This document shows positions 34,211-42,142 of a stretch of 64,000 nucleotides of DNA, one piece after another. The DNA is from Lachnospiraceae bacterium (GTDB lineage: Bacteria; Bacillota; Clostridia; Lachnospirales; Lachnospiraceae): positions 58,841 through 122,840 of the forward strand of contig JALENY010000011.1 in the NCBI GenBank assembly GCA_022767285.1. The letters are read 5' to 3'. The translations under genes were made by a program, and so were the position numbers. Position 1 is the stretch's first letter. The number at the start of each line of letters is the position of its first letter. A model generated the notes under the pieces. It made no database searches, had not been told where the DNA came from, and saw nothing but the letters and a program-made list of their open reading frames with translations.

Positions 34211-35524
34211 GTGTTAAATATTATTATACAGCTTTCTAAATACCTGATGCTCATTCTGGTTATTCTGTACAGTTTTCAGTGCTTTACGGTATTTAAAAGA
34301 AAAACAGAAAAAAAGAAGAAAAAGGTGCTGAGAAAACAGCTGACGATCATTTTGCTGATGCTGTTCATCGGCTTTCTGGACATTTTCCTGAGCACAAAGG
34401 ATCTGAAGGTGGTTATTTTTCTGAGTGCGATTTATGTCTTTTTTATTATTATTCAGATGCTGTACCGCCTGATCTATCCCAAAGCATCTCTGTTGGTCAT
34501 CAATAATATGTGTATGCTTCTGTCAATCGGCTTCATCATTCTTGCCAGACTGGATATGGAAGATGCGATTAAACAGTTTATTATTGCTGCCGCAGCTACG
34601 GTGATTGCGTTTATCATTCCGGTTATCGTGCGAAAACTGAAGTTCCTGGCAAAATTGAAATGGTTTTACGCAATTGTCGGTATTCTGTGCCTTGGCGTGG
34701 TGCTTGTGCTTGCTCAGACAAGCGGCGGTGCCAAACTGTCCATTACAGTTGCAGGTATCAATTTTCAGCTCTCTGAGATTGTAAAAATTATGTTTGTGTT
34801 TTATATGGCTTCGGCATTACAGAAAGATACTTCCTTTCGCAACGTAGTCATTACCACTGTTATAGCAGCGATGCACGTGGGTATTCTGGTATTATCTACG
34901 GACCTGGGAACAGGACTGGTGTTTTTTATGACATATCTGGTTCTGATCTACGTATCAACCAGAAAACCGCTGTATGCGCTGGCCGGACTGGGAGGCGGAA
35001 GCCTGGCTGCTGTGGGGGCATATTTCCTCTTTAACCATGTGCGTAACCGTGTTCTATGGTGGAAAGATCCCTTTGCAGATTATGACAATGCCTACCAGAT
35101 TGTACAGGGAATGTTTGCCATCGGAGCCGGAGGATGGTTCGGTACGGGGCTTTGTCTTGGTTCTCCCAAAACCATACCATTGGCTACCAACGATTTTGTA
35201 TTTGCATCCATTTGTGAAGAATTAGGCGGACTTTTTGCCATCTGCATGATCCTGATCTGCATGAGTCTGTTTCTCATGATCGTCAATATATCTATGCAGA
35301 TACAAAACCCGTTCTATAAACTTGTGGCACTGGGTCTGGGAACCGAATATGCATTTCAGGTATTTTTAAATATCGGCGGTACTTCAAAATTTATTCCGCT
35401 GACCGGCATTACACTGCCGCTCGTCAGCTACGGAGGAAGCTCTGTAATGAGTACGATCATCATGATCGCCATTATTCAGGGCCTGTATATTCTGAGAGAA
35501 GATGAAGGAGATCAACTTGAATAA
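34211..35524 (+). CDS. FtsW/RodA/SpoVE family glycan polymerase
   Basis: SEDS-family peptidoglycan polymerase with about ten membrane segments. 437 residues. Family features include STDLGTGLVFF, the loop with DYDNAYQIVQGMFAIGAGGWFGTG and the C-terminal FIPLTGITLPLVSYGGSS. GTG start at 34211 after AGGTGG; no in-frame ATG lies nearby. It is paired with a class B penicillin-binding protein that overlaps its end, the usual SEDS-bPBP couple. Whether it serves division, elongation or spore cortex cannot be decided here. Confidence 0.92.
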   Translation: MLNIIIQLSKYLMLILVILYSFQCFTVFKRKTEKKKKKVLRKQLTIILLMLFIGFLDIFLSTKDLKVVIFLSAIYVFFIIIQMLYRLIYPKASLLVINNMCMLLSIGFIILARLDMEDAIKQFIIAAAATVIAFIIPVIVRKLKFLAKLKWFYAIVGILCLGVVLVLAQTSGGAKLSITVAGINFQLSEIVKIMFVFYMASALQKDTSFRNVVITTVIAAMHVGILVLSTDLGTGLVFFMTYLVLIYVSTRKPLYALAGLGGGSLAAVGAYFLFNHVRNRVLWWKDPFADYDNAYQIVQGMFAIGAGGWFGTGLCLGSPKTIPLATNDFVFASICEELGGLFAICMILICMSLFLMIVNISMQIQNPFYKLVALGLGTEYAFQVFLNIGGTSKFIPLTGITLPLVSYGGSSVMSTIIMIAIIQGLYILREDEGDQLE

Positions 35525-37025
35525 GAAAGACAAGAACAGGAAAGAAAAAGAGCAGAACTTACAAGACAGGAACAGGCAATCATCGATGCCGCAGGAATCC
35601 CGGAATTCTATCAGAAAGAAAAACGGCGGTAAAGAGTACGTATTTGTATCCTATCTCTTTGTGGCTATCTTTGTCTCGCTGATCGGATACATGGTATACT
35701 TTAACACGGTGATGAAAGATGAAGTTCTGAACAGCCCTTACAACAAACGTCAGAATTCTGCTGCAGAACATATTGTCCGCGGTGATATTCGGTCGGCTGA
35801 CGGTGAGGTTCTTGCCTATACGGAAGTGGATGGAGAAGGAAATGAGAAACGTGTTTATCCCTATGGCAGTGTTTTTTCTCATGTGGTGGGCTATTTTGCA
35901 AACGGAAAGAGCGGTCTGGAGACGCTGGCAAACTATCAGCTTCTGACCTCCCACGATTTTATCGGAGATCGTCTCTGGAACGATCTGCAAGGGGAAAAGA
36001 ATCTTGGTGATACGGTTGTGACAACGCTGGATTCCAGTCTTCAGATGGCGGCATACAATGCCCTTGGGGATTCCAACGGAGCCGCAGTGGTGATGGAGCC
36101 GGATACGGGAAAAGTACTGGCGATGGTGAGCAAACCGGATTTTGATCCAAATACACTGGCAGATATGTGGGAGGAGATCGTCAATGACGAAAACAATTCC
36201 GTACTTGTGAATCGATCGACTCAGGGGCAGTACGCTCCCGGCTCTACTTTTAAGATTGTGACCGCACTTTCTTATCTGCGAAAAAATGGAAGTCTGGATG
36301 GCTTTTCTTTCCATTGTGAGGGTGAATATACGCAGCAGGAACATACCATTCACTGTGCCAATAATACGGCTCATGGAGATGAAAATCTTGAGAATGCATT
36401 TGCCTACTCCTGTAACTGTGCTTTTGCTCAGATCGGCCTGGATCTTGGTGGAAGTGCTTTAAATGAGACAAGCGAATCACTGCTGTTTAACAAAAAACTG
36501 CCAATCGTACTGCCTTACAGAAAGAGTTCATTTGATCTGAATGACAATTCCGGTGTGCCTCTGACTATGCAGACTTCATTTGGACAGGGTAATACGCTGA
36601 CTTCACCAATGCACATGGCCATGATCGTGTCTGCAATTGCTAATGGTGGTACGCTGATGAAACCTTATTATATTGATCATGTGGAGAATGTGAATGGGGA
36701 TCTGGTGACAACCACAAAGCCGGAAGAATATGCAGAACTGCTGACCAGTGCGGAATCGTCTGCTCTGACAAATCTAATGACACAGGTAGTTGATTACGGA
36801 ACCGCCACCGCTCTGGGCCGTAACGAATATTCCGTAGCCGGAAAGACCGGTACGGCAGAATACTTTACCGGAGACGGAAGTATGGGAACACACTCCTGGT
36901 TTGTAGGATTTTCCAATGTGGAGAATCCGGATATTGTAGTCTGTGTACTGGTGGAAAACTCCGGCGCAAGCGGGCTGACAGGTACCGCTGTCGCGCAGCA
37001 GATTTTTGATGAGTATTACTATTAA
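35502..37025 (+). CDS. Class B penicillin-binding protein (transpeptidase)
   Basis: Cross-links peptidoglycan together with the SEDS polymerase encoded just upstream. 507 residues: a charged cytoplasmic tail of about 45 residues, one membrane helix (47-67), a short dimerisation domain, then the transpeptidase domain with STFK (Ser 248), SCN (near 303) and KTGTAE (near 448). The start is uncertain: ATG 35502 gives the listed frame, while TTG 35517 has a much better ribosome binding site (AAGGAG at 35505-35510). Both overlap the upstream gene. A hairpin follows the stop. Confidence 0.9.
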   Translation: MKEINLNKKDKNRKEKEQNLQDRNRQSSMPQESRNSIRKKNGGKEYVFVSYLFVAIFVSLIGYMVYFNTVMKDEVLNSPYNKRQNSAAEHIVRGDIRSADGEVLAYTEVDGEGNEKRVYPYGSVFSHVVGYFANGKSGLETLANYQLLTSHDFIGDRLWNDLQGEKNLGDTVVTTLDSSLQMAAYNALGDSNGAAVVMEPDTGKVLAMVSKPDFDPNTLADMWEEIVNDENNSVLVNRSTQGQYAPGSTFKIVTALSYLRKNGSLDGFSFHCEGEYTQQEHTIHCANNTAHGDENLENAFAYSCNCAFAQIGLDLGGSALNETSESLLFNKKLPIVLPYRKSSFDLNDNSGVPLTMQTSFGQGNTLTSPMHMAMIVSAIANGGTLMKPYYIDHVENVNGDLVTTTKPEEYAELLTSAESSALTNLMTQVVDYGTATALGRNEYSVAGKTGTAEYFTGDGSMGTHSWFVGFSNVENPDIVVCVLVENSGASGLTGTAVAQQIFDEYYY

Positions 37026-37049
37026 TTTAATGTGTATTAGAATGAACCG

Positions 37050-37095
37050 AAAAATAGTTTCTTTTTCGTGTGCGGAAAAGGAACTATTTTTAACG
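37050..37095 (+). terminator. Hairpin after the PBP gene
   Basis: A stem of about 18 bp with a few G-U pairs (37050-37067 with 37074-37091; AAAATAGTTTC against GGAACTATTTT). The T run after it is short, so termination is likely but not certain. Confidence 0.6.
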
Positions 37096-37152
37096 ATCGT
37101 TTTTCTTCTATCGGCATCGTAAAAAGGCCGCTTATCTGCATGTCCGATTTCC

Positions 37153-37181
37153 TTGCAGACATTTGAAAAATGAGTTATACT
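37153..37181 (+). promoter_or_regulatory. Promoter for the 37304-39122 operon
   Basis: TTGCAG (37153-37158) and TATACT (37176-37181) with a 17-base spacer. The leader of about 115 bases before the gene at 37304 shows no further recognisable element. The whole gap 37026-37303 otherwise holds only the PBP terminator. Confidence 0.6.
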
Positions 37182-37303
37182 GATACCAACTGAAAAAACC
37201 ATAATTTAAAATGCAGTATAATCTGAAAGAATCTCAGCTTGAAAAGATTACAACATGGTATAAATTGTAACCTGAAATTAATTATTGTATGAAGGAAGAA
37301 AAA

Positions 37304-37618
37304 ATGCTGACCTGGTATAACCGACTTTATATAGGGAATAATGCTAAAAAGAGAGCTGATCGCGCGATCCGGAGACTGAATGATCAGAAGATGGTGAGGG
37401 GCATTTATCTGATTACCCTTGCTTCCAATGAAAAAAATCAACTGGATATTTTAAGTGCCTATAATCTGATTCAGCCGGTTGTATACCGAAGGTGTCCCAT
37501 GGTGATCGGTATTGCCTGGGGATATGACGAGGCGGTGGAGCTGGTGATTCATATCACAAATGAATCGCTGGAAAAAACAGGAAAAGCAGATCTTAGAAAA
37601 TATTTGGAGCAAGGGTGA
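37304..37618 (+). CDS. Conserved hypothetical protein, 104 residues
   Basis: I do not recognise a named family. It is a soluble alpha/beta-looking protein with a basic N-terminus (YNRLYIGNNAKKRADRAIRRLND) and a more hydrophobic second half (CPMVIGIAWGYDEAVELVIHI). AAGGAAG at 37292-37298 favours ATG 37304 over the ATG at 37289, which forms part of that ribosome binding site. The stop precedes the DUF2953 start by four bases, and the set continues to a GerW-type gene, so a link to sporulation is possible by context only. Confidence 0.7.
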   Translation: MLTWYNRLYIGNNAKKRADRAIRRLNDQKMVRGIYLITLASNEKNQLDILSAYNLIQPVVYRRCPMVIGIAWGYDEAVELVIHITNESLEKTGKADLRKYLEQG

Positions 37619-37622
37619 GAAC

Positions 37623-38708
37623 ATGCTACATATTCTTCTGTTAAGTTTAAAGATAATCGGAATAGTTCTGGCTGTTTCCCTTGGGCTGCTCCTGCTGATC
37701 GTATCGCTGGTATTGTTTGTACCCCTCCGCTACAAAGGAAAGGCTCAGAAAACAGATAATGTGTTCACGGGAATGGCTAAAGTCACATGGCTGTTTCATG
37801 CAGTATCCGTTTCGATATACTATGAAAAGGGGAAAGTGACCACGGTCATTCGCCTGCTGGGTATCAATCTGCATTGGCTTCTTAATTTTATTCGAAAATT
37901 CAGAGATAAAAAGCAAAAACCGGAAGAGAATACAGAGGGTGGCAACAGTGATGAAAAGATCGAGGAAGGACCGGAGGAATTAGCAGAAGTAAAAACGCCG
38001 GCAAATTCAGAAAAGCCATTGGAAGAAAATAATACCGATCATTCGGAAGAACGAGTGAATGAAAAAGATGTCGGAGTTTCGGAAGAGCGAGTCGAAAAAA
38101 ATAATGTGGCTATGCCGAATAACAGTTTCTCTGGATCTGATGAAGATGGGACTCCTGGGGACCGTGCTAAAGAAGACAGCGGAAAAGATGCGGCAATCCG
38201 GAACAGGATTTCCGGGGCCTTTCGTTCCTTGCTGAAAGTACCCGCAAAACTGGTCGGTGCCGTTCGGTTCCTATGTTCAATACCTTCCAGAATCCTTGGC
38301 ATCATTCGAAAAATACATTTAACAATATGTAATATCTGTGATAAAATAAGCTATTGGAAGCGGTTCCTGGATGACGAAAGGACAAGAGCGGCTCTGAGAT
38401 ATGTCAAAGACCGTTTGCTTCGGATCTTGCGGCATGTCTTACCCAGAAAGCTGAAAGGCGAACTGCGGTACGGATTTGAGGATCCATGCGTCACAGGGCA
38501 GGTACTGGGAGCAATTTACATGATTTATCCTGCGGTGCAGGAACATCTCAACATTTATCCTGATTTTGAAAATCAGGTCCTGGAGGGACGGTTGGAGCTA
38601 AAAGGCCGTATATACGTCTCGGTACTTTTGTGGCATGCTTTAAAAGTCTATTTTGATAAAAATTTCAAATTTGTATTTAATACATTATTGCATAAGGAGG
38701 AATTTTAA
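37623..38708 (+). CDS. DUF2953 membrane protein, YtfI-like
   Basis: 361 residues. N-terminal membrane helix (about residues 5-30) then a split DUF2953 domain: residues 30-95 and 235-361 (YGFEDPCVTGQVLGAIYMIYP). Between them is an acidic, repetitive insertion (about 100-190) with repeated SEERV.EK units, which makes it longer than YtfI of Bacillus (about 225). The frame opens at 37560 inside the upstream gene; ATG 37623 has AAGGGTGAG upstream. It abuts the GerW/YtfJ gene, as ytfI-ytfJ do in Bacillus, where the pair is linked to sporulation. Confidence 0.8.
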   Translation: MLHILLLSLKIIGIVLAVSLGLLLLIVSLVLFVPLRYKGKAQKTDNVFTGMAKVTWLFHAVSVSIYYEKGKVTTVIRLLGINLHWLLNFIRKFRDKKQKPEENTEGGNSDEKIEEGPEELAEVKTPANSEKPLEENNTDHSEERVNEKDVGVSEERVEKNNVAMPNNSFSGSDEDGTPGDRAKEDSGKDAAIRNRISGAFRSLLKVPAKLVGAVRFLCSIPSRILGIIRKIHLTICNICDKISYWKRFLDDERTRAALRYVKDRLLRILRHVLPRKLKGELRYGFEDPCVTGQVLGAIYMIYPAVQEHLNIYPDFENQVLEGRLELKGRIYVSVLLWHALKVYFDKNFKFVFNTLLHKEEF

Positions 38709-39122
38709 ATGGCAAATAATAACGATTTCCAGTCAACCGTAGAAACTTTATTCCGGGGAATGGACAGCTTTATTACCACGAAAACGGTTGTGGGAGACGC
38801 AATCCATGTAGGTGATACCATCATACTTCCGCTTGTGGATGTGACTTTTGGCGTGGGAGCAGGTGCTGCATCCAAAGAAAAAAATAACAGCGGCGGCGGT
38901 GGTATGGGTGGAAAGGTAACCCCAAGCGCAGTTCTGGTCATCTCCAACGGAACCACAAAACTGGTCAATATTAAGAATCAGGACGGACTTACCAAAATTC
39001 TTGATATGGTTCCGGATTTTGTAAATAAGTTCACTTCAGGCAAGAATGTATCTGCGCCAACCGAAGAAAATGAGAGCGAGACTGCGAAGACAGAGGAAGA
39101 TGACACTCCCGAAGAAAAATAA
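38709..39122 (+). CDS. GerW family sporulation protein (YtfJ)
   Basis: 137 residues, starting immediately after the DUF2953 stop. It has the GerW/YtfJ pattern: an N-terminal helix (VETLFRGMDSFI), VGDAIHVGDTIILPLVDVTFGVGAGA, a glycine-rich loop GGGGMGGKVTPSAVLVI and an acidic C-terminal tail. GerW proteins are needed for proper spore germination in Bacillus. ATG follows AAGGAGG inside the upstream gene. Confidence 0.92.
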   Translation: MANNNDFQSTVETLFRGMDSFITTKTVVGDAIHVGDTIILPLVDVTFGVGAGAASKEKNNSGGGGMGGKVTPSAVLVISNGTTKLVNIKNQDGLTKILDMVPDFVNKFTSGKNVSAPTEENESETAKTEEDDTPEEK

Positions 39123-39154
39123 TGCGTAACAGTAGATAGATATAAGCAGGTCTG

Positions 39155-39269
39155 TGTCTGACAGAAAATAGGGAAAATGAAACGGTCCTTTCGCTGATGT
39201 CCGGCAGAAGAACAGAGAAAAGGACACAAGTTCTTTAGATGGTGTCCGGCAGAACAACAGAGAAAAGGA
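39155..39269 (+). repeat. Three imperfect tandem repeats, 43-45 base period
   Basis: Two 27-base units at 39198-39224 and 39243-39269 differ at one base (core TGTCCGGCAGAA, then AACAGAGAAAAGGA). A third, more diverged copy at 39155-39180 begins TGTCTGACAGAA. They fill the 233-base gap between the GerW-type gene and a small membrane protein gene. No open frame on the plus strand covers them convincingly. Confidence 0.8.
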
Positions 39270-39355
39270 AATAAACGCAAACAGACAGGCAAAAGGAAAC
39301 ATATGAACCCGGGAAGCATAGAATAGTAGTAAAACAAACGTAAGGATGTGCTGCT

Positions 39356-39496
39356 ATGAAATGTATTCTCGGGTTTATCTTATTCTGGATAGGGATCGGC
39401 ATGTTGATTATGATGTTTCTGCCGGTCTGTTTTGAAGTGGTCGTAGTGGTAGCAGCACTTATTGGTATCGGATACTGTCTGTTTTGCAAAGAGTAG
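39356..39496 (+). CDS. Small membrane protein, 46 residues
   Basis: An ATG at 39356 with TAAGGA about nine bases upstream opens a frame of 46 residues ending in TAG at 39494-39496. It starts MKCILGFILFWIGIGM and ends CLFCKE; two hydrophobic stretches (about residues 4-22 and 24-43) are split by a short PVCFE turn, so it is almost entirely membrane-embedded. Function unknown. A strong terminator 14 bases after the stop supports a real transcript. Small membrane proteins of this look occur in other Lachnospiraceae, as far as I recall. Confidence 0.65.
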   Translation: MKCILGFILFWIGIGMLIMMFLPVCFEVVVVVAALIGIGYCLFCKE

Positions 39497-39510
39497 AATA
39501 TATATTTACA

Positions 39511-39545
39511 AAAAAACAGACAGGACCGCTCCTGTCTGTTTTTTA
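39511..39545. terminator. Bidirectional terminator between the small membrane gene and rpmB
   Basis: Perfect 15-bp stem (39511-39525 with 39530-39544; core CAGACAGGA/TCCTGTCTG), loop CCGC, with A residues on one side and T residues on the other, so it can stop transcription from both directions. The convergent genes end at 39496 (+) and 39557 (-). Confidence 0.92.
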
Positions 39546-39556
39546 TATCAACTTAA

Positions 39557-39742
39557 TTATGCTCTTTCTACAGCGCCGGATTTTAAACAAGAAGTACATA
39601 CATATGTTTTCTTTGCTCCACCGTTCACTTTGATTTTAACGGATTTTACATTGGATTTCCACATTTTGTTAGATCTTCTATGTGAATGGCTCACGTTATT
39701 TCCGAAATGAGCGCCCTTACCACAAATTGCACATTTTGCCAT
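39557..39742 (-). CDS. rpmB: 50S ribosomal protein L28, zinc-ribbon form
   Basis: 61 residues, standard L28. It retains the two CxxC pairs of the zinc-binding form (AKCAICGKG at the N-terminus and YVCTSCLKSG near the C-terminus) and the basic core VSHSHRRSNKMWK. ATG at 39742 follows GGAGGTGC on the minus strand; the frame extends upstream to 39835 without a better start. It has its own promoter and is divergent from asp23, the usual arrangement in Firmicutes. Confidence 0.97.
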   Translation of the reverse strand: MAKCAICGKGAHFGNNVSHSHRRSNKMWKSNVKSVKIKVNGGAKKTYVCTSCLKSGAVERA

Positions 39743-39806
39743 GATACTGCACCTCCTTGCGAACAAAATTAAGTCTACATCAAACAATAGACTCGCAACA
39801 TCAATT

Positions 39807-39835
39807 ATTTTAGCAGAAGATACTCGATTTGGCAA
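39807..39835 (-). promoter_or_regulatory. Promoter for rpmB
   Basis: On the minus strand TTGCCA (39835-39830) and TAAAAT (39812-39807) are 17 bases apart, giving a leader of about 60 bases before rpmB. Confidence 0.7.
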
Positions 39836-39940
39836 GAGAAAAAAAGATATTTTTCATGAATTTAAATAAAAATTTGAATAAATTTGTCCGAAAAAATGAA
39901 TAATATCGAAATTCATATTTCTTTTTAGTGAGAAAGGGGG

Positions 39941-39946
39941 TATAAT
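39941..39946 (+). promoter_or_regulatory. -10 box for the asp23-fakA-recG operon
   Basis: TATAAT at 39941-39946 following a G run (AAAGGGGG), 44 bases before the asp23 start. The matching -35 position reads TTTCTT, a poor match, so an activator or another sigma factor may be involved. Confidence 0.5.
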
Positions 39947-39989
39947 ATAAAAGCAAGATTAGTCTTAGAAAAGTGGAGGTGTCCCATTT

Positions 39990-40346
39990 ATGAAAGGACG
40001 TATGAACTCAGAATATGGTGAAATTATCATCAATCCTGATGTTATAGCCACCTATGCAGGAAGTGTTGCTGTGGAGTGCTTTGGGATTGTAGGTATGGCG
40101 GCAGTCAGTATGAAAGACGGCCTGGTAAAGCTGCTTCGTAAAGACAGTTTAAAACATGGTATTAATGTATCTTTGAATGAGAATAAGATTTCTCTTGATT
40201 TTCACGTAATTGTATCGTATGGTGTAAGCATTTTAGCGGTCGCCGATAATCTGATTGGTAATGTAAAATACAAAGTCGAGCAGTTCACCGGTATGGAAGT
40301 TGAGCATATTAGCATCCTGGTGGAAGGCGTTCGCGTCATTGATTAG
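39990..40346 (+). CDS. Asp23/Gls24 family protein (YloU-like)
   Basis: 118-residue cytoplasmic protein of the Asp23 family. It has the typical GEIIINPDVIATYAGSVAVECFGIVGMA start and the repeated V.V.YGVSILAVADNLIG.V pattern. Relatives link to the membrane and to cell-wall stress in staphylococci. ATG 39990 follows TGGAGGTG. It heads the operon with fakA and recG, the same order as yloU-yloV-recG in Bacillus. Confidence 0.93.
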   Translation: MKGRMNSEYGEIIINPDVIATYAGSVAVECFGIVGMAAVSMKDGLVKLLRKDSLKHGINVSLNENKISLDFHVIVSYGVSILAVADNLIGNVKYKVEQFTGMEVEHISILVEGVRVID

Positions 40347-40366
40347 GATCTTAGGAGGAAGCTGAA

Positions 40367-42022
40367 GTGGTTACAAATATGATAGATGCCAGTATGTTGA
40401 CAAAGATGTTTCTGGCAGGAGCAAAGAATCTTGAAGTGAAAAAGGAGTGGATCAACGAGCTGAATGTCTTTCCGGTACCGGATGGTGATACCGGAACGAA
40501 TATGACATTGACCATCATGTCTGCTGCAAATGAAGTGCGTGGATTGGACAATCCGTCCATGGAAGCTTTGGCAAAAGCAATTTCCTCCGGCTCCCTGAGA
40601 GGGGCGCGGGGTAATTCCGGTGTTATTTTGTCTCAACTGCTGCGTGGATTTACAAAGGGGATCCGCGATTATGATAAACTGGATACGGTCATTGTTGCGG
40701 CAGCCATGCAAAAAGCAGTAGAGACGGCTTACAAAGCTGTTATGAAGCCAAAAGAAGGCACGATTCTGACAGTGGCAAAAGGAATGAGCGAGAAGGCTGC
40801 CGAGATTGCAGAAGAAACCGATGATTTCACTGCATTTTTCGATGCTGTTACGTCTTACGGCGATGAGGTACTGTCTCAGACTCCTGAGATGCTTCCGGTG
40901 CTGAAAGAGGCCGGTGTGGTAGATTCCGGCGGACAGGGCTTGATGGAAGTGTGCCGTGGTGCCGTGGATGCATTTCTGGGAAAAAAAGTGGATCTTACCT
41001 TTGATGCACCGGTGACGAAAACAGTTGGAGCTGCTGTATCATCTTCTGATTCAGCTGATATCAAATTCGGCTATTGTACGGAATTTATTATCCTGCTGGA
41101 AAAAGAATTTACAGACCACGACGAGCAGGAAATGAAAGAATATCTTACATCCATCGGCGATTCACTGGTAGTGGTTGCGGATGATGATATTGTAAAAATA
41201 CATGTACACACCAATGACCCGGGAAATGCGATACAAAAAGCACTTACTTACGGACAATTATCCCGTATTAAGATTGATAATATGCGTGAGGAACATCAGG
41301 AAAAACTGATCAAAGATGCGGAAAAACTGGCTGCTGCCCAGGCTGCAGAAAAAGGGCCGGAAAAAGAAGTTGGTTTTATTGCGGTATCCATCGGCGCAGG
41401 CATTGGTGATATTTTCAGAGAACTTGGAGTGGATCAGCTGATCGAAGGCGGCCAGACTATGAATCCGAGTACGGATGACATGCTTCGCGCAATTGACAGA
41501 GTAAATGCGAAAAATGTATTTATTTTCCCGAATAATAAAAACATCATTTTGGCTGCAAATCAGGCAAAGGCCCTCACGAAAGACCGTAATGTGTTTGTGA
41601 TTCCGACCAAGACCGTTCCGCAGGGTATCACTGCCATCATAAATTATGTGCCGGAACTCAGTGCGGAAGAAAATGCGGAAACCATGCAGGAAGAAATCAA
41701 AAATGTAAAAACCGGCCAGGTTACTTATGCGGTGCGTGATACCCATATAGACGGGCAGGTGATTCACGAAGGTGATATCATGGGCATCGGTGACAAAGGA
41801 CTTCTGGCAGTGGGTACCGATATTTCTGAAGTCACAAAAGAAATGGTGAGCAAGATGGTGGATGATGATTCGGAACTGATCAGCATCTACTATGGCGAGG
41901 AGTTCCCCGAAGAGGATGCACAGGCCCTGGGAGCAGACATGGAAGAGTCTTATGAAGACTGTGATGTGGAAGTTCATTCCGGTGGACAGCCGATTTATTA
42001 TTGTGTTGTATCCGTAGAATAA
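40367..42022 (+). CDS. fakA: DAK2/DhaL-domain kinase, fatty acid kinase FakA type (YloV)
   Basis: ATP-binding subunit of a fatty acid kinase that phosphorylates acyl chains held by FakB (DegV) proteins for phospholipid synthesis. 551 residues: N-terminal DhaL domain with the Mg-ATP motif PVPDGDTGTNM near residue 37, a middle domain, and a C-terminal DegV-like domain with the family ending. GTG start at 40367 after GGAGGAAG; ATG 40379 is an alternative. No FakB gene is in this window. A hairpin follows the stop. Confidence 0.9.
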   Translation: MVTNMIDASMLTKMFLAGAKNLEVKKEWINELNVFPVPDGDTGTNMTLTIMSAANEVRGLDNPSMEALAKAISSGSLRGARGNSGVILSQLLRGFTKGIRDYDKLDTVIVAAAMQKAVETAYKAVMKPKEGTILTVAKGMSEKAAEIAEETDDFTAFFDAVTSYGDEVLSQTPEMLPVLKEAGVVDSGGQGLMEVCRGAVDAFLGKKVDLTFDAPVTKTVGAAVSSSDSADIKFGYCTEFIILLEKEFTDHDEQEMKEYLTSIGDSLVVVADDDIVKIHVHTNDPGNAIQKALTYGQLSRIKIDNMREEHQEKLIKDAEKLAAAQAAEKGPEKEVGFIAVSIGAGIGDIFRELGVDQLIEGGQTMNPSTDDMLRAIDRVNAKNVFIFPNNKNIILAANQAKALTKDRNVFVIPTKTVPQGITAIINYVPELSAEENAETMQEEIKNVKTGQVTYAVRDTHIDGQVIHEGDIMGIGDKGLLAVGTDISEVTKEMVSKMVDDDSELISIYYGEEFPEEDAQALGADMEESYEDCDVEVHSGGQPIYYCVVSVE

Positions 42023-42030
42023 TTATGCAG

Positions 42031-42081
42031 GGTGTTATGGGAAGGTTTATTCCACATAACACCTTGTTTGCTATTTTTTAA
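42031..42081 (+). terminator. Hairpin between fakA and recG
   Basis: Stem GGTGTTATG (42031-42039) with CATAACACC (42055-42063), extended inside by GGAA/TTCC, and a T-rich tail to 42081. It would attenuate transcription from fakA into recG. Confidence 0.75.
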
Positions 42082-42142
42082 TATAAATCCTGCATGATAT
42101 AGCAGGATGCCGTGGATGGACGGAAGATGAAAAGGAGTGTTT

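Noticed and set aside
39198..39269. Repeats considered as a CRISPR array
   Set aside because: Only two good copies, 18-base gap, no cas genes nearby and no palindromic repeat structure.
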